Of a stretch of 42,833 nucleotides of DNA, positions 16,154-24,798 are shown in pieces. The stretch comes from a virus. Under the pieces are notes generated by a model. It was given only the letters and a program-made list of their open reading frames with translations. It was not told where the DNA came from and searched no databases. Location of the stretch: positions 1 through 42,833 of the IMG/VR virus record IMGVR_UViG_3300045241_000019; one strand, written 5' to 3'. Each line of letters opens with the position of its first letter. Position 1 is the first letter of the stretch. The translations under genes were made by a program, and so were the position numbers.

Positions 16154-17404
16154 ATGGGTAAGCCAAAAGCACCACCGGCACCGGATTACGCGAGCATTGC
16201 CAAGCAGCAGGGTGCTGTCAATCAGGCGACTGCGGTCACTGAATTCGGGCTGAACAACGCCGATCAGTACACGCCGTGGGGCAGCAAGACGCTGGAGAAA
16301 CTCCCCGGCTCCACGCTCGATGATCCGCGATACAAGATCACCACTGCTCTCGATCCTGCGGATCAGAGGAACCTCGATGCCCAGCGAAGTCTGGAGTCGG
16401 GCCTGCTTAGTCTCGGCCCGACTGCACTGGGGACTGCGGAGAATATTCTCGGTACGCGATTGCCGACAGAGAATCTGCCGCCGATGGCGTATCAGGTGGA
16501 CGCGAACGGGCAGAAGCAACTCGACTACAGCAAGCTGCCGGGATCTGTTTATGACGTAGGCGATACCGGCGACATCCGACAGCGCATGGAGGACGCCGCG
16601 TGGGGCAAGTACATCAGCCGCGCTGCGCCGATGATGCAGCAGCAGACCAGCGATCTCAACACGCGGCTCGCCAACATGGGTGGCGTCACCACGTCGCCGG
16701 GGGCGATGCGTGCGGGCAGTCAGCTGATGCAGTCGCAGGGTGATCAAGCGCGGCAGGCGATCTTCGATTCCATCTTGCAGGGCGGCAACGCCGCGCAGCA
16801 GGAACAGGGGATGCGGCTCAATGCGGCGAATTTGTGGAACACCTCGCGCGGTCAGGATGCGGGGCTGCTCGCAGGACAGACTGCTGCCAACAACCAGACG
16901 ACGCAGCAGGGCATCCAGAATGCATTCGCCAACGCGAACCTTACCAATGCCTCGCGCACGCAGGCGATCAACGAACAGGCGCAGCTGCGGCAGATGCCGT
17001 TGAACGAGTTGATGGCGATGATCAGCGGGACGCAAGTCAACTCGCCGCAATTCCAGCCGGTTATTGCGACCAACATCCAGCCTGCGCCGATCTTCGACGC
17101 GGCGAAGGCGCAGCAGCAGGCCGCGCAGGATGCGTTCAATACGTCGTCGGGAACCTACAACTCGATGATTGGCGCTATCGGCTCGATTGGCGGTGGCTTC
17201 GCGGGACGGCCATCGGATCGACGGCTCAAGTCGCACATTGTGCGCGTGGGCCTGACGCCGGGAGGTGTGCCGCTCTACGAGTACGACATCGGCGGTCACA
17301 GGGAGCGCGGCGTGATGGCGCAGGATATGTTGATCCTGCGTCCGTCCGCAGTCGCGATGGGTGAAGACGGCTACCTCATGGTCGATTACGCACAGGTGGT
17401 GTGA
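16154..17404 (+). CDS. Internal or tail-associated protein with S74-like C-terminal domain
   Basis: A 416-residue protein. Residues 1-340 are helical and rich in glutamine, alanine and asparagine, as in internal ejection proteins. The last 70 residues, beginning with SDRRLKSHI and including GVPLYEYDI, RGVMAQDM and DGYLMVDYAQV, match the pattern of the peptidase S74 (endosialidase-type) intramolecular chaperone domain. That domain trimerises fibres and often cleaves itself off, the catalytic residue being a serine (compatible with the initial S) with a later lysine. Its stop overlaps the next ATG. Confidence 0.65.
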   Translation: MGKPKAPPAPDYASIAKQQGAVNQATAVTEFGLNNADQYTPWGSKTLEKLPGSTLDDPRYKITTALDPADQRNLDAQRSLESGLLSLGPTALGTAENILGTRLPTENLPPMAYQVDANGQKQLDYSKLPGSVYDVGDTGDIRQRMEDAAWGKYISRAAPMMQQQTSDLNTRLANMGGVTTSPGAMRAGSQLMQSQGDQARQAIFDSILQGGNAAQQEQGMRLNAANLWNTSRGQDAGLLAGQTAANNQTTQQGIQNAFANANLTNASRTQAINEQAQLRQMPLNELMAMISGTQVNSPQFQPVIATNIQPAPIFDAAKAQQQAAQDAFNTSSGTYNSMIGAIGSIGGGFAGRPSDRRLKSHIVRVGLTPGGVPLYEYDIGGHRERGVMAQDMLILRPSAVAMGEDGYLMVDYAQVV

Positions 17405-19407
17405 TGGCAGCTGGAAATCCACTCTATCCGGCAGCGCCCGCCTCATCGACGGGCTACGTCAGCGACTTCGATTTGCAGGCTGCGGAACTCGCGCGGCGGC
17501 GCAGATACGCGGAGATGCTGCGTCAGCAGGCAATGAGCGCACCACCACCGCCGCGCAATGCGCCTGTGTCGTGGGCGCAGCCCATCGCGCAGGCGTTTCT
17601 CGGATACAACGCTAGAGCGATTGACGAAGAGGCTGCTGCCAAAGAGCGGGAACTGGAGCAGAAGCGCAGCGAGGAGATCTCACGGTTGTGGCGCGAGGAT
17701 CGTCCACGCGATTCGGCTCCTGTGATTGGCGGTGCTGGTGCGGAGCAAACGGGTGGCCCCGGCGGTGCTGCCGGGATGGAATTGCCAGCGGAGCGCGCAA
17801 CTTCTGCTGGCAGGAAAGCGACCGATGAGGATTGGCTCGATTTCGCTGAGAAGGTTGGCCGCACGGGTGGCCGCTATGGGCAGAATCTTGGCGAGATCAT
17901 CAGCAAGCGCGCGATTGCGAACATCCTTCCGAAAGACGCGAGCGACATCAAGTGGGAGCGCGGCCCAGTGGTCGAAGGGCCGGGAGGTAAATCGTATCAG
18001 CAGTATTACAACAAGGAAAAGCCGCAGCAGACTTACACGGACACCACCGTTCCGGTGTTCCATCAGCCCACGGCGTACCAGCAAGTCTACGACGGGGCGA
18101 TGCAGATCCTCAACACCGATCCGAAGTACAAAACCCTTTCTGATGATCAGAAAAAAATAATTGCGAACGACAGGGCATCGAAAAGCACACAAGTCAATCC
18201 GCAGGGCGGAACGACGAACGTCCTGTCTGGCGGTGCGGATGCGTATGGGTTCACGATGCCGTCAGACGCGGGAGCGGCGGGAACACAGCCTACGCCAGCA
18301 ACGACGCCCACACCCGCAGCAGTTGCACCCACACCCGCAGCAGCTGCACCGACGCCCACGATGGTGTCGGGCGCGCAGGCCCAGCCGCAGGGGATGGTTC
18401 CGAAGCTGCCCGATTTCGGTATGCCGGAGGAAGACAGACCACCATTGCTGCCAACGACGCAGGGTCAAGCACCGACGCCGATGGTTCCGAATATCGCCAG
18501 CTTCAACTTCAGGGATATGCCGGTGAGTGACGCGAAGGCGATGGTTGATCGCGCGATGATCGCAGATCCCAACAATACGGAACTGCGCGGTTATGGCGCG
18601 GGTGGCCCTGTCGGAGCGCCGCCGCACGCGCTCACGCAAGCGCCCAGAGGAGCGCCGCAGCCAGCGCCCGTGCAGCCGATAGGTGCGGCTCCAGCGGCTG
18701 CTCCAGCAGCGCCTGCCGTCGCAGCAGCTGCGCCGCCCACAACAGCACCAGCTACTGCCGCGCCCGCAGCAGAGAAGTCCGTCACCGTGATGAACAACGC
18801 GGAGTTGTGGAAGAAGTACGGCGACAACGCGCAGAACCGGCCATATCTGATCGCTCCACCCACGCGCACCTACGCGCCGAATCCCAACGATCCTGCGCCT
18901 GCCGAAAGGATGAACGCGGAGATCAAAGACATCAAGGTGATGCGCGACAAGCATAAGCTGGGGACGCTGGAAACGGCACTCCAGCAATTCGATCAGACGA
19001 TGGGGGAACTCCAGAAGAGCGGTGTGCCGATCTATCGCGACAAGAAAACCGGCGAGTGGCGCGGTGCGAATCCCGGCATGGGTTGGGAGAGTTTGAATCC
19101 CATCCCCAACGTCGCGCAGCAATTCATGCAGCAGGCGAAAGGCGCTATCGACAACATCGAGATCCTGATCCGTTCCGGTCAGGCGGTCACAGGGACGGAA
19201 CTTCCCCGCGTGCTGAAGGAATTGGGTTCGGCCATCAACCAAGGGCCGGAGGTATTCTGGAAGGCAATCGAGAACGTGCGCCAGCAGCTGCGTAACGCCA
19301 ACAACGACATCCTGAACGCGCACGCACCCATCGTGCGCGACTTCTGGAACGCTTCGCAATTCACGACGCTACCCAACGGTGTGCGGATTCGGCCCACAGG
19401 CAGATAG
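17404..19407 (+). CDS. Large internal virion protein, proline/alanine-rich
   Basis: A 667-residue protein from ATG 17404 (a GTG one codon earlier overlaps the previous stop). Residues 60-105 are a charged helix (EEAAAKERELEQKRSEEISR). Residues 285-330 and 430-460 are proline/alanine/threonine repeats, including PTPAA units. Residues 500-667 are helical. No enzyme motif is visible; in particular there is no transglycosylase catalytic motif. Large low-complexity proteins at this place in podovirus genomes are usually ejected with the DNA. Confidence 0.55.
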   Translation: MAAGNPLYPAAPASSTGYVSDFDLQAAELARRRRYAEMLRQQAMSAPPPPRNAPVSWAQPIAQAFLGYNARAIDEEAAAKERELEQKRSEEISRLWREDRPRDSAPVIGGAGAEQTGGPGGAAGMELPAERATSAGRKATDEDWLDFAEKVGRTGGRYGQNLGEIISKRAIANILPKDASDIKWERGPVVEGPGGKSYQQYYNKEKPQQTYTDTTVPVFHQPTAYQQVYDGAMQILNTDPKYKTLSDDQKKIIANDRASKSTQVNPQGGTTNVLSGGADAYGFTMPSDAGAAGTQPTPATTPTPAAVAPTPAAAAPTPTMVSGAQAQPQGMVPKLPDFGMPEEDRPPLLPTTQGQAPTPMVPNIASFNFRDMPVSDAKAMVDRAMIADPNNTELRGYGAGGPVGAPPHALTQAPRGAPQPAPVQPIGAAPAAAPAAPAVAAAAPPTTAPATAAPAAEKSVTVMNNAELWKKYGDNAQNRPYLIAPPTRTYAPNPNDPAPAERMNAEIKDIKVMRDKHKLGTLETALQQFDQTMGELQKSGVPIYRDKKTGEWRGANPGMGWESLNPIPNVAQQFMQQAKGAIDNIEILIRSGQAVTGTELPRVLKELGSAINQGPEVFWKAIENVRQQLRNANNDILNAHAPIVRDFWNASQFTTLPNGVRIRPTGR

Positions 19408-19409
19408 AG

Positions 19410-21398
19410 ATGAAGCGCAAGATCAACGGCGTCGAGTATGAGATCGAGGGTCTGCCCGAAGACGCCTCGGACGCCGCTGTTACCGAAGCTGTGAGCGGCT
19501 ACATCTCGCGTGGCCGGGGCGAGGTTCCGTCTGCTCCCGGCACGCCCAGCGTGCAGGAGTACAGGCCGCTGCCGCAGTCGTTCAATCCTGCGGAGGGCGG
19601 CAACGCCAATTTCGTAACCAACAATCTTGCTGCGGCGGTGGGTGGGATCAAGGAGAAGGCGCTCGGCGCGCAGATGTTTCAGGCCGACGTTGCTGGCAAC
19701 AAGGAAAAACTCGCGCAGCTGGAGAAGGAATATGCCGATCTCCGCAAGCTGAACGAGCCGCTGACGAGCGAGTGGGGGAAGGGCAAGGTCGGCAATATCG
19801 TCGGCAACATCATCCCCGATGTCATGGCGCAATTCGCAGGCGGCAGCTTGGTGCGCGGCGGCGCGAAGATGCTGCCGGGGATATCGGGAATCGCGGAAAA
19901 GTCTCCGCAGCTGGTGAAGGACATCGTGGGGATGGTCAGGAACGCGCTCGGCGGCGCGGAGTCCGGCGTCACCACGCCCAGCGAGAACTACGACGCGAAG
20001 AAGCAGGCCGTCGTGGGCGCGGCATCCTCGGTTCCTGCGGGCATCACCAGTGCCGCGACGATCAAGGTGCAGAACCCGTCCGGTCGCGCTGACGTGCCGA
20101 ATCCGCGACCGCTGTTCTCTTTCACCAACCCGCGCAAGCAGCTGGAGCCGATGCTCCAGCAGAATCTGAACGAGTTGGAGGGGCCGCTGGGGCCAACGCC
20201 GCTCCTCGGTGCGAATCGCGTTTCTCCAGCAAGCGGCAGTTCGATTCCCGAATTGACGAACGCGCTCTCCCAGATCCCGTTCTTCAGCGATTGGATCAAA
20301 AAGCTGCGCTGGGGGCAGAAGGAAAAGATCACGGAGAACTGGACTGATGCGGTGAACGGCAAGACGACCACCCTCACGCCGGAACACGCGCGTGCGATCA
20401 ACGCGCTCTACGACAAGGAATGGAAGTCGCTCTCCAACTGGCCGGACGTGCCATTGACCGATCTCCCGGCGGAATTGGCACCCACGCTCGCCAAGCTGCG
20501 CGCGATCCCCGAAGTGGAGTCGGTGGCGAAGGGCACCGCGCCGTTGCAGCGGGCGAGCAAAGCCGCCACGCCGCAGCCCCCACCGGCCCCGCCAGCGCAG
20601 CCGGGAGGTGCGGGCTTCCTCCAGACCCCCGGCGCTCCTCCCGTGCCCCCAGCAGCCCCTACGGGGCCGGTGATGATGGCCGTCGAGGATCTGGTGAAGG
20701 CGCGTCGGCGCGCGAGCCAGATCGCCTACGAGTCCAAAGACCCCTACGAGAAACTGTCGAACGAGGCGCTGCGCGATGCGCTCACCAATATCCTGCTGAA
20801 GAACGCGCCCAGCACCGAAGCGGGAGCCTTCTTCCTCGATCTGCTGAAGCGCTCGTCGCTGAAGAAAGACATCTGGCGCTCGCTCCCAGAAGGCGGTCAG
20901 GTCAGCGCCGACGATATGCTGCGTATCCTCAACCAGAACAAGACCGGCACCAGTGTCGCGCCGGGATCACCACTTGAGCGCTACACCACGGCATTCCGCG
21001 ACCAGATACCGGAGCCGCCGCTCTCGCAGAATCGAGCGCTCTCGACCAGCTTGCTGCTGGGAAACTTGAGCGGGCTTACCGGCGGCGGGGCTGGATGGGC
21101 CGCGCACTCGCTCGCGGATCTGGGGCCAACCGGCACGGGGATCGCGGCGCTCACTGGAGCCGCGACTCCGGCGGCATCGCTGTTTCTGGCGAAGCTGCTG
21201 CTCGGCACCGAAGCCGGTGGACGTTACATCACGGGGCAGTCGAAATCGTTCCCTGCTCGCCGTCTTGCTGCGGATGACATCAGCACTCTCATCAAGCGCT
21301 CCAATCTTTCGATGGGCAACCAGCTGGCGCAGCATTTCTACGAAGACCACAAACGCGAACTTGCTGCCCAGCTGCGCGCGCAACGGGAGAATCAGTAA
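19410..21398 (+). CDS. Large internal (DNA-ejection) protein
   Basis: A 662-residue protein starting two bases after the previous stop. The N-terminus (MKRKINGVEYEIEGLPEDAS) resembles the short module at the front of many phage internal proteins that carry a basic beta strand then a helix. Residues 125-170 have glycine-rich amphipathic character. Residues 520-620 contain glycine/alanine-rich hydrophobic helices that could insert in a membrane (LTGGGAGWAAHSLADLGPTG region). This fits a protein forming the trans-envelope channel during infection; that is inference from composition and position. Confidence 0.55.
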   Translation: MKRKINGVEYEIEGLPEDASDAAVTEAVSGYISRGRGEVPSAPGTPSVQEYRPLPQSFNPAEGGNANFVTNNLAAAVGGIKEKALGAQMFQADVAGNKEKLAQLEKEYADLRKLNEPLTSEWGKGKVGNIVGNIIPDVMAQFAGGSLVRGGAKMLPGISGIAEKSPQLVKDIVGMVRNALGGAESGVTTPSENYDAKKQAVVGAASSVPAGITSAATIKVQNPSGRADVPNPRPLFSFTNPRKQLEPMLQQNLNELEGPLGPTPLLGANRVSPASGSSIPELTNALSQIPFFSDWIKKLRWGQKEKITENWTDAVNGKTTTLTPEHARAINALYDKEWKSLSNWPDVPLTDLPAELAPTLAKLRAIPEVESVAKGTAPLQRASKAATPQPPPAPPAQPGGAGFLQTPGAPPVPPAAPTGPVMMAVEDLVKARRRASQIAYESKDPYEKLSNEALRDALTNILLKNAPSTEAGAFFLDLLKRSSLKKDIWRSLPEGGQVSADDMLRILNQNKTGTSVAPGSPLERYTTAFRDQIPEPPLSQNRALSTSLLLGNLSGLTGGGAGWAAHSLADLGPTGTGIAALTGAATPAASLFLAKLLLGTEAGGRYITGQSKSFPARRLAADDISTLIKRSNLSMGNQLAQHFYEDHKRELAAQLRAQRENQ

Positions 21399-22696
21399 TG
21401 CCACGCAACGGTTCAGGGCTGTACATCCTCCCCGCCGGGAATCCGGTCGTCACGCAGACGGTGATCCGCTCGTCGTGGGCGAATCCCACGATGGCCGATG
21501 TCGCGCTCGCGCTCACCAATTCCATCTCCAAGGACGGTCAGACCACACCCGTCCACGATCTGCCGATGGGCGGGTTCCGCCATACCGGCGTGGGCCTTGC
21601 CGTCACGCTTACCCAGTACGCGCGTGTCGATCAGGTGCAGGACGGCAGCATCATCCGCTGCATCAGTGAAGCCGGAGGAGATGCGTACACGGGCCTGCTG
21701 CCATTCGGCCAGACCGTGTTCAAGAACGGCCAGATGATCGGCTACAAGTTCCCGGCGACCAACACCACACTCACTCCGACGCTCAACATCAACGCATCTG
21801 CGCCGTGGCCGATCTTGCGGCAAGACGGCTCCAGCGTGCTGCCGGGAGACTGCAAGACCAACGTGCCGTCGCTGCTCATTTTCAACGACACGTCGTGGCT
21901 GCTGCTCGGCAGCGTGGGCGGCGGTGGCGGCGGCGGGGTGTCTTCTGTCAACGGCAAGAGCGGTGTGGTCACGCTCACCTACGCTGACCTTGAGTATGTG
22001 CCGATGCCCATTGCTGGCGGCACGTTCACGGGTGCGGTGACACTCGCTGGCCCTGCGTCTGCGCCGCTTCAGCCTGCGACCTTGCAGCAGCTGCTCGATG
22101 CAACGACCGCGACGGTTGCCGGGGTGGCGTCGTTCACGGGTGCTGGAGCGCCTCGCACGGGTGCTGTAACGCTCACCAGTGCCGACGTGACGACTGCGCT
22201 GGGCTATGTGCCCACGCAGTCATACAACGGGCGCACAGGCGCTGTCGTGCCACAGCCCGAAGACGTGATCGCGGCGCTCGGCTACGTCCCTGCCAACAAG
22301 GCGGGGCAGATCTTCACCGGAGCGGTTGTCGCGCCAGCGCTTTCCTCCAGCGGGCCGGTGTCGGGATCGCAGTTTCGTACCGTGGTGCAGGACGATGGCG
22401 CGAGTGGCGCGGCGAAGGCCATCGACTTCTCCATCTACAGCTACCACAAGCTGCTGATGACGGGCAACTGCGTTCTCTCGTTCACCGCTCCCGCCGCCGC
22501 TTGCGTGCTGCACATGGAGATGGTGCAGGATGCGACAGGCAACCGCGTGATGACGCTCCCGGCACTGGTGAAGTGGCCCGCTGCCTACAGCGCGACCGAC
22601 AAGGCGCTCACTACCGCAGCCAACGCTCGCGACTTGCTGATCCTGAAATTCAACGGCGTCGATTACGTTGCCAATCTGGTGAAGGGCATCGGCTAA
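21398..22696 (+). CDS. Tail fibre protein
   Basis: A 432-residue protein starting in a TAATG overlap. Residues 1-175 form a virion-attachment and neck domain ending in a glycine stretch (GGGGGGG near 174). Three fibre repeats follow: NGKSGVVTLTYADLEYVP, TGAVTLTSADVTTALGYVP and NGRTGAVVPQPEDVIAALGYVP. These repeats are typical of trimeric phage tail fibres. The C-terminal 120 residues form a distinct beta-rich tip likely to contact the receptor. No S74 chaperone follows in this protein. Confidence 0.85.
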   Translation: MPRNGSGLYILPAGNPVVTQTVIRSSWANPTMADVALALTNSISKDGQTTPVHDLPMGGFRHTGVGLAVTLTQYARVDQVQDGSIIRCISEAGGDAYTGLLPFGQTVFKNGQMIGYKFPATNTTLTPTLNINASAPWPILRQDGSSVLPGDCKTNVPSLLIFNDTSWLLLGSVGGGGGGGVSSVNGKSGVVTLTYADLEYVPMPIAGGTFTGAVTLAGPASAPLQPATLQQLLDATTATVAGVASFTGAGAPRTGAVTLTSADVTTALGYVPTQSYNGRTGAVVPQPEDVIAALGYVPANKAGQIFTGAVVAPALSSSGPVSGSQFRTVVQDDGASGAAKAIDFSIYSYHKLLMTGNCVLSFTAPAAACVLHMEMVQDATGNRVMTLPALVKWPAAYSATDKALTTAANARDLLILKFNGVDYVANLVKGIG

Positions 22697-23353
22697 ATGC
22701 CCTCTGCGTATCGCTCCGTTGCAACCGGGGGTTCCGACACAGGCTCGTTCAGCATCGCGAAACCCGCAGGCACTATCGACGGTGATGTGCTGATCGCGTC
22801 GTTCATATGCGCGGATTCCAACGCTGTGTCAGTGCCCGCTGGATGGACGAGTGTGTTCAGCATCAACACGGTGTTCAACAAACGCAGGCAGCAGATGTGG
22901 AAGATCGCTGCGGGCGAGCCGGGATCGTATGCGTTCGGCACCGCTTCACCTTCGTGCGCCGGGATCATCGTGTGCATCAGCGGCACCACGGGCGTAAAGG
23001 ATGCGAGCGCGAACCAGAACAACGTCAGCAGCAACACCGTCACCGGCCCTGCGTTCACTACGGCGAAGGACAACGAGACAATCGTGTGGGCAGGGTTCCG
23101 CAACGCGATCTCGTCGGGTTCCACCGATGTCAACAAGCCCGCGAGCCTCACGCAGCGCGGTCAAGTCTGGGCTGGGGCAGACATCACCGACGCTACGGTG
23201 TGGGTGGCGACGGGGCAGTTCCCCACTGCCGGTGCGCTCACCAATGCGTACAAGAACGGCACCACTGAAGAGGTGACGAGCAACATGGCGGCGATCATCG
23301 CGTTCATTCCGGCCATACCTCCATCCGGCTCGATGTTCCTTGGGAGTCCGTAA
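22697..23353 (+). CDS. Putative virion adhesin or fibre accessory protein
   Basis: A 218-residue protein beginning one base after the fibre stop. It is beta-rich (SFSIAKPAGTIDGDVLIASF, VSVPAGWTSVFS), a pattern common to phage and bacterial surface proteins with a jelly-roll-type domain. It ends with a hydrophobic AAIIAFIPAIPPSG. Location after the tail fibre suggests a fibre-tip or chaperone partner. It shows no lysozyme or amidase motif, so it is not a hidden endolysin by inspection. Confidence 0.55.
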   Translation: MPSAYRSVATGGSDTGSFSIAKPAGTIDGDVLIASFICADSNAVSVPAGWTSVFSINTVFNKRRQQMWKIAAGEPGSYAFGTASPSCAGIIVCISGTTGVKDASANQNNVSSNTVTGPAFTTAKDNETIVWAGFRNAISSGSTDVNKPASLTQRGQVWAGADITDATVWVATGQFPTAGALTNAYKNGTTEEVTSNMAAIIAFIPAIPPSGSMFLGSP

Positions 23354-23533
23354 ATGCCGTACACACCCGCGCAGCATCGCCTGTTTCAAGCCGCAGCGCA
23401 TAATCCCGCCATCGCCAAGTCGAGCGGCATTCCACAGGCCACTGCTGCGAAGATGGCGAGCGAAGGGATCAAAGCGAGTGTGCAGCATGAGGCACGCAAG
23501 AAAACGCTGGTGAAGGCGCTGCGCGGTGGATGA
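23354..23533 (+). CDS. Small basic phage protein of unknown function
   Basis: A 59-residue protein opening MPYTPAQHRLFQAAAHNPAI. Short proteins with this opening (YTP..H.LF.A..HNP.IA) recur in phage late regions, but no function is known. It follows the adhesin-like gene by one start codon and ends at the GTG start of the next gene. It is a helical, basic peptide without a membrane segment. Confidence 0.6.
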   Translation: MPYTPAQHRLFQAAAHNPAIAKSSGIPQATAAKMASEGIKASVQHEARKKTLVKALRGG

Positions 23534-23686
23534 GTGGTCGATTCGCCCAAGCCGGATGAGTTGCCGCTCCTCACGCGCATTGCGCTGCTGGAAGCGAAGG
23601 TACGGCTCATATCCATCGTGATGAAGGGATTCGTCGCGCTGATTGCAACATCGTTAATCGCTTACTTTTTCGGATACCACACATGA
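23534..23686 (+). CDS. Single-span membrane protein, lysis-region (GTG start)
   Basis: A 50-residue protein from GTG immediately after the previous stop; its own TGA overlaps the lipoprotein ATG. The N-terminal half is charged (DSPKPDELPLLTRIALLEAK). The C-terminal half is one hydrophobic span (LISIVMKGFVALIATSLIAY). One span and tight coupling to a spanin-like gene would suit a pinholin, antiholin or spanin partner. The identification is by context only. Confidence 0.5.
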   Translation: MVDSPKPDELPLLTRIALLEAKVRLISIVMKGFVALIATSLIAYFFGYHT

Positions 23687-24342
23687 GACTGATCGCAGGA
23701 ATCGCAACGCTCGCGCTCGCCGGTTGCCAGACCACCCTCGATCCGAATTTCGCATTGCAGCTGGAGTCGTACCGGCTCACGATCTCGGCGCAGCGCGAGG
23801 TCGATGTCGCCAAGGCCCGTGCGGAGGAAGCGCGTTACGTCGCGATGGCGCAGATCGCGGAGCGCGCCGATCCGCAATCGAAGCAGATGGCGATACTCGC
23901 ACTCGCACTCGGCGGGCGCAGCGAATCGGCAGCACGTCCGGTTGAGGTGCAGCTGCCGCGCATACCGGAGTCGCAGGAGGATCGCGCTCTCAAGTGGGCC
24001 GCAGTTTTTGCTGGCCCGACGACCGCAATCGCAACGGGTTATTTCGGCTATCGGCTGGGACAGACGCAGAGCAACAACCAAGCGGCGACAACGCAGGCAT
24101 CGTACAGCGCGCTCGTTGCGTTCAAGCCGGGGCCAGCGTTGCCTACCAGCAGCACGGTGAACAACATCTGGACGAACACGCAAACCGAAACCCGCACCGA
24201 AGTGCAGAATCGTGATGGTGTTGTCGCGGTCGGTGAAGGCAACGCATCGCAGGATAACCGTGTCACGCCGGTAGTGCCCATCGTGCCGGTGGTCGTTGTT
24301 CCACCTGTCGTGCCGATTGTGCCCGTCGTCACGGGGCCGTGA
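23683..24342 (+). CDS. Lipoprotein with internal membrane segment, spanin candidate
   Basis: A 219-residue protein. The signal peptide ends in a perfect lipobox LAGC (Cys15). Residues 20-95 are a charged coiled-coil-like helix. A hydrophobic segment (WAAVFAGPTTAIATGYFGY) lies at about 104-122, and the C-terminal tail is rich in proline and valine (VPIVPVVVVPP). A lipid-anchored N-terminus plus a transmembrane segment is the plan of unimolecular spanins that fuse inner and outer membranes at lysis. The long tail after the span is atypical for that class, so an ordinary phage lipoprotein is the alternative. Confidence 0.6.
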   Translation: MRLIAGIATLALAGCQTTLDPNFALQLESYRLTISAQREVDVAKARAEEARYVAMAQIAERADPQSKQMAILALALGGRSESAARPVEVQLPRIPESQEDRALKWAAVFAGPTTAIATGYFGYRLGQTQSNNQAATTQASYSALVAFKPGPALPTSSTVNNIWTNTQTETRTEVQNRDGVVAVGEGNASQDNRVTPVVPIVPVVVVPPVVPIVPVVTGP

Positions 24343-24434
24343 AGCGGCTCGTCAATCTTGCCCTATGGCTGCTCGCCGCACTCGTTTTCTGGGCGTTGTT
24401 TCTGTGGTTGCTGTACCTGACCGTGTACCCGTGA
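24339..24434 (+). CDS. 31-residue single-span membrane peptide
   Basis: A GTG-started ORF overlapping the previous stop (GTGA), encoding a basic start (VKRLVN) followed by a single hydrophobic span of about 22 residues with three tryptophans. It would insert in the inner membrane with the N-terminus inside. Its size recalls toxin-like or lysis peptides, but the only support is the overlap and the hydrophobic pattern. Confidence 0.4.
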   Translation: MKRLVNLALWLLAALVFWALFLWLLYLTVYP

Positions 24435-24444
24435 AGGAGACACC

Positions 24445-24615
24445 ATGAGCCTCGGACTTCTATTTTGGATTTTGATGTTGCTGTGGGTAGTCGGCTACGG
24501 CTATGGCACGTTTCGCACACCGAATCCATCGTGGCCGGTGATCGGGCCAAACATCCTGCTGTTCATCTTGCTGCTGCTTCTCGGCTGGCAAGCCTTCGGC
24601 CCTCCCATCAAATGA
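24445..24615 (+). CDS. Two-span membrane protein, holin candidate
   Basis: A 56-residue protein with AAGGAG eight bases before ATG. Hydrophobic spans lie at about residues 3-20 and 34-50, linked by a short loop with FRTPNPSWPVIG, and the end is PPIK. Two short spans in a tiny protein within a late membrane-protein group is the plan of class II holins. Small proteins of this type are also found in bacterial genomes as uncharacterised membrane peptides. It overlaps the next gene by ATGA. Confidence 0.5.
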   Translation: MSLGLLFWILMLLWVVGYGYGTFRTPNPSWPVIGPNILLFILLLLLGWQAFGPPIK

Positions 24616-24770
24616 GCGTCGGCACACTCCTCCTCATCATCCTGATTCTCATCGTCGTCGGCGCGCTGCCGCGCTGGGGATACAGCAGCGATTGGGGATA
24701 CGGGCCGTCCGGCATTGCGGGCTTGCTGGTGATCGTGCTGATCGTGTTGCTGCTGATGGGACGCCTGTAA
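24612..24770 (+). CDS. DUF3309-like small membrane protein
   Basis: A 52-residue protein with two hydrophobic spans flanking a conserved-looking GALPRWGYSSDWGYGPSG segment. Spans rich in leucine and isoleucine around ALPRW and a WGYGPSG motif are the hallmark of DUF3309, a family of tiny membrane proteins widespread in alpha- and betaproteobacteria. Its role is unknown. As the last rightward gene it ends at the first bases of the convergent terminator. It may have been acquired from the host. Confidence 0.65.
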   Translation: MSVGTLLLIILILIVVGALPRWGYSSDWGYGPSGIAGLLVIVLIVLLLMGRL

Positions 24771-24798
24771 AAAAAGCGCCGCCAAACCTCGGCGGCGC
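24769..24798 (-). terminator. Rho-independent terminator of leftward block
   Basis: An 8-bp perfect stem (GCGCCGCC at 24776-24783 and GGCGGCGC at 24791-24798) with a 7-base loop, followed on the minus strand by seven T (A run 24769-24775). It ends leftward transcripts 30 bases after the last leftward gene. The plus strand has no T run, so termination of the rightward block is not explained by it. Confidence 0.88.

Noticed and set aside
16118-17446. Minus-strand open frame of 442 codons opposite an internal-protein gene
   Set aside because: Shadow frame in GC-rich coding sequence. Arg/His/Leu-rich with no motif, while the plus frame has the S74-like end.
22697-23353. Endolysin at the gene before the small membrane proteins
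   Set aside because: Position fits, but the sequence is beta-rich and adhesin-like with no lysozyme, amidase or peptidase motif.
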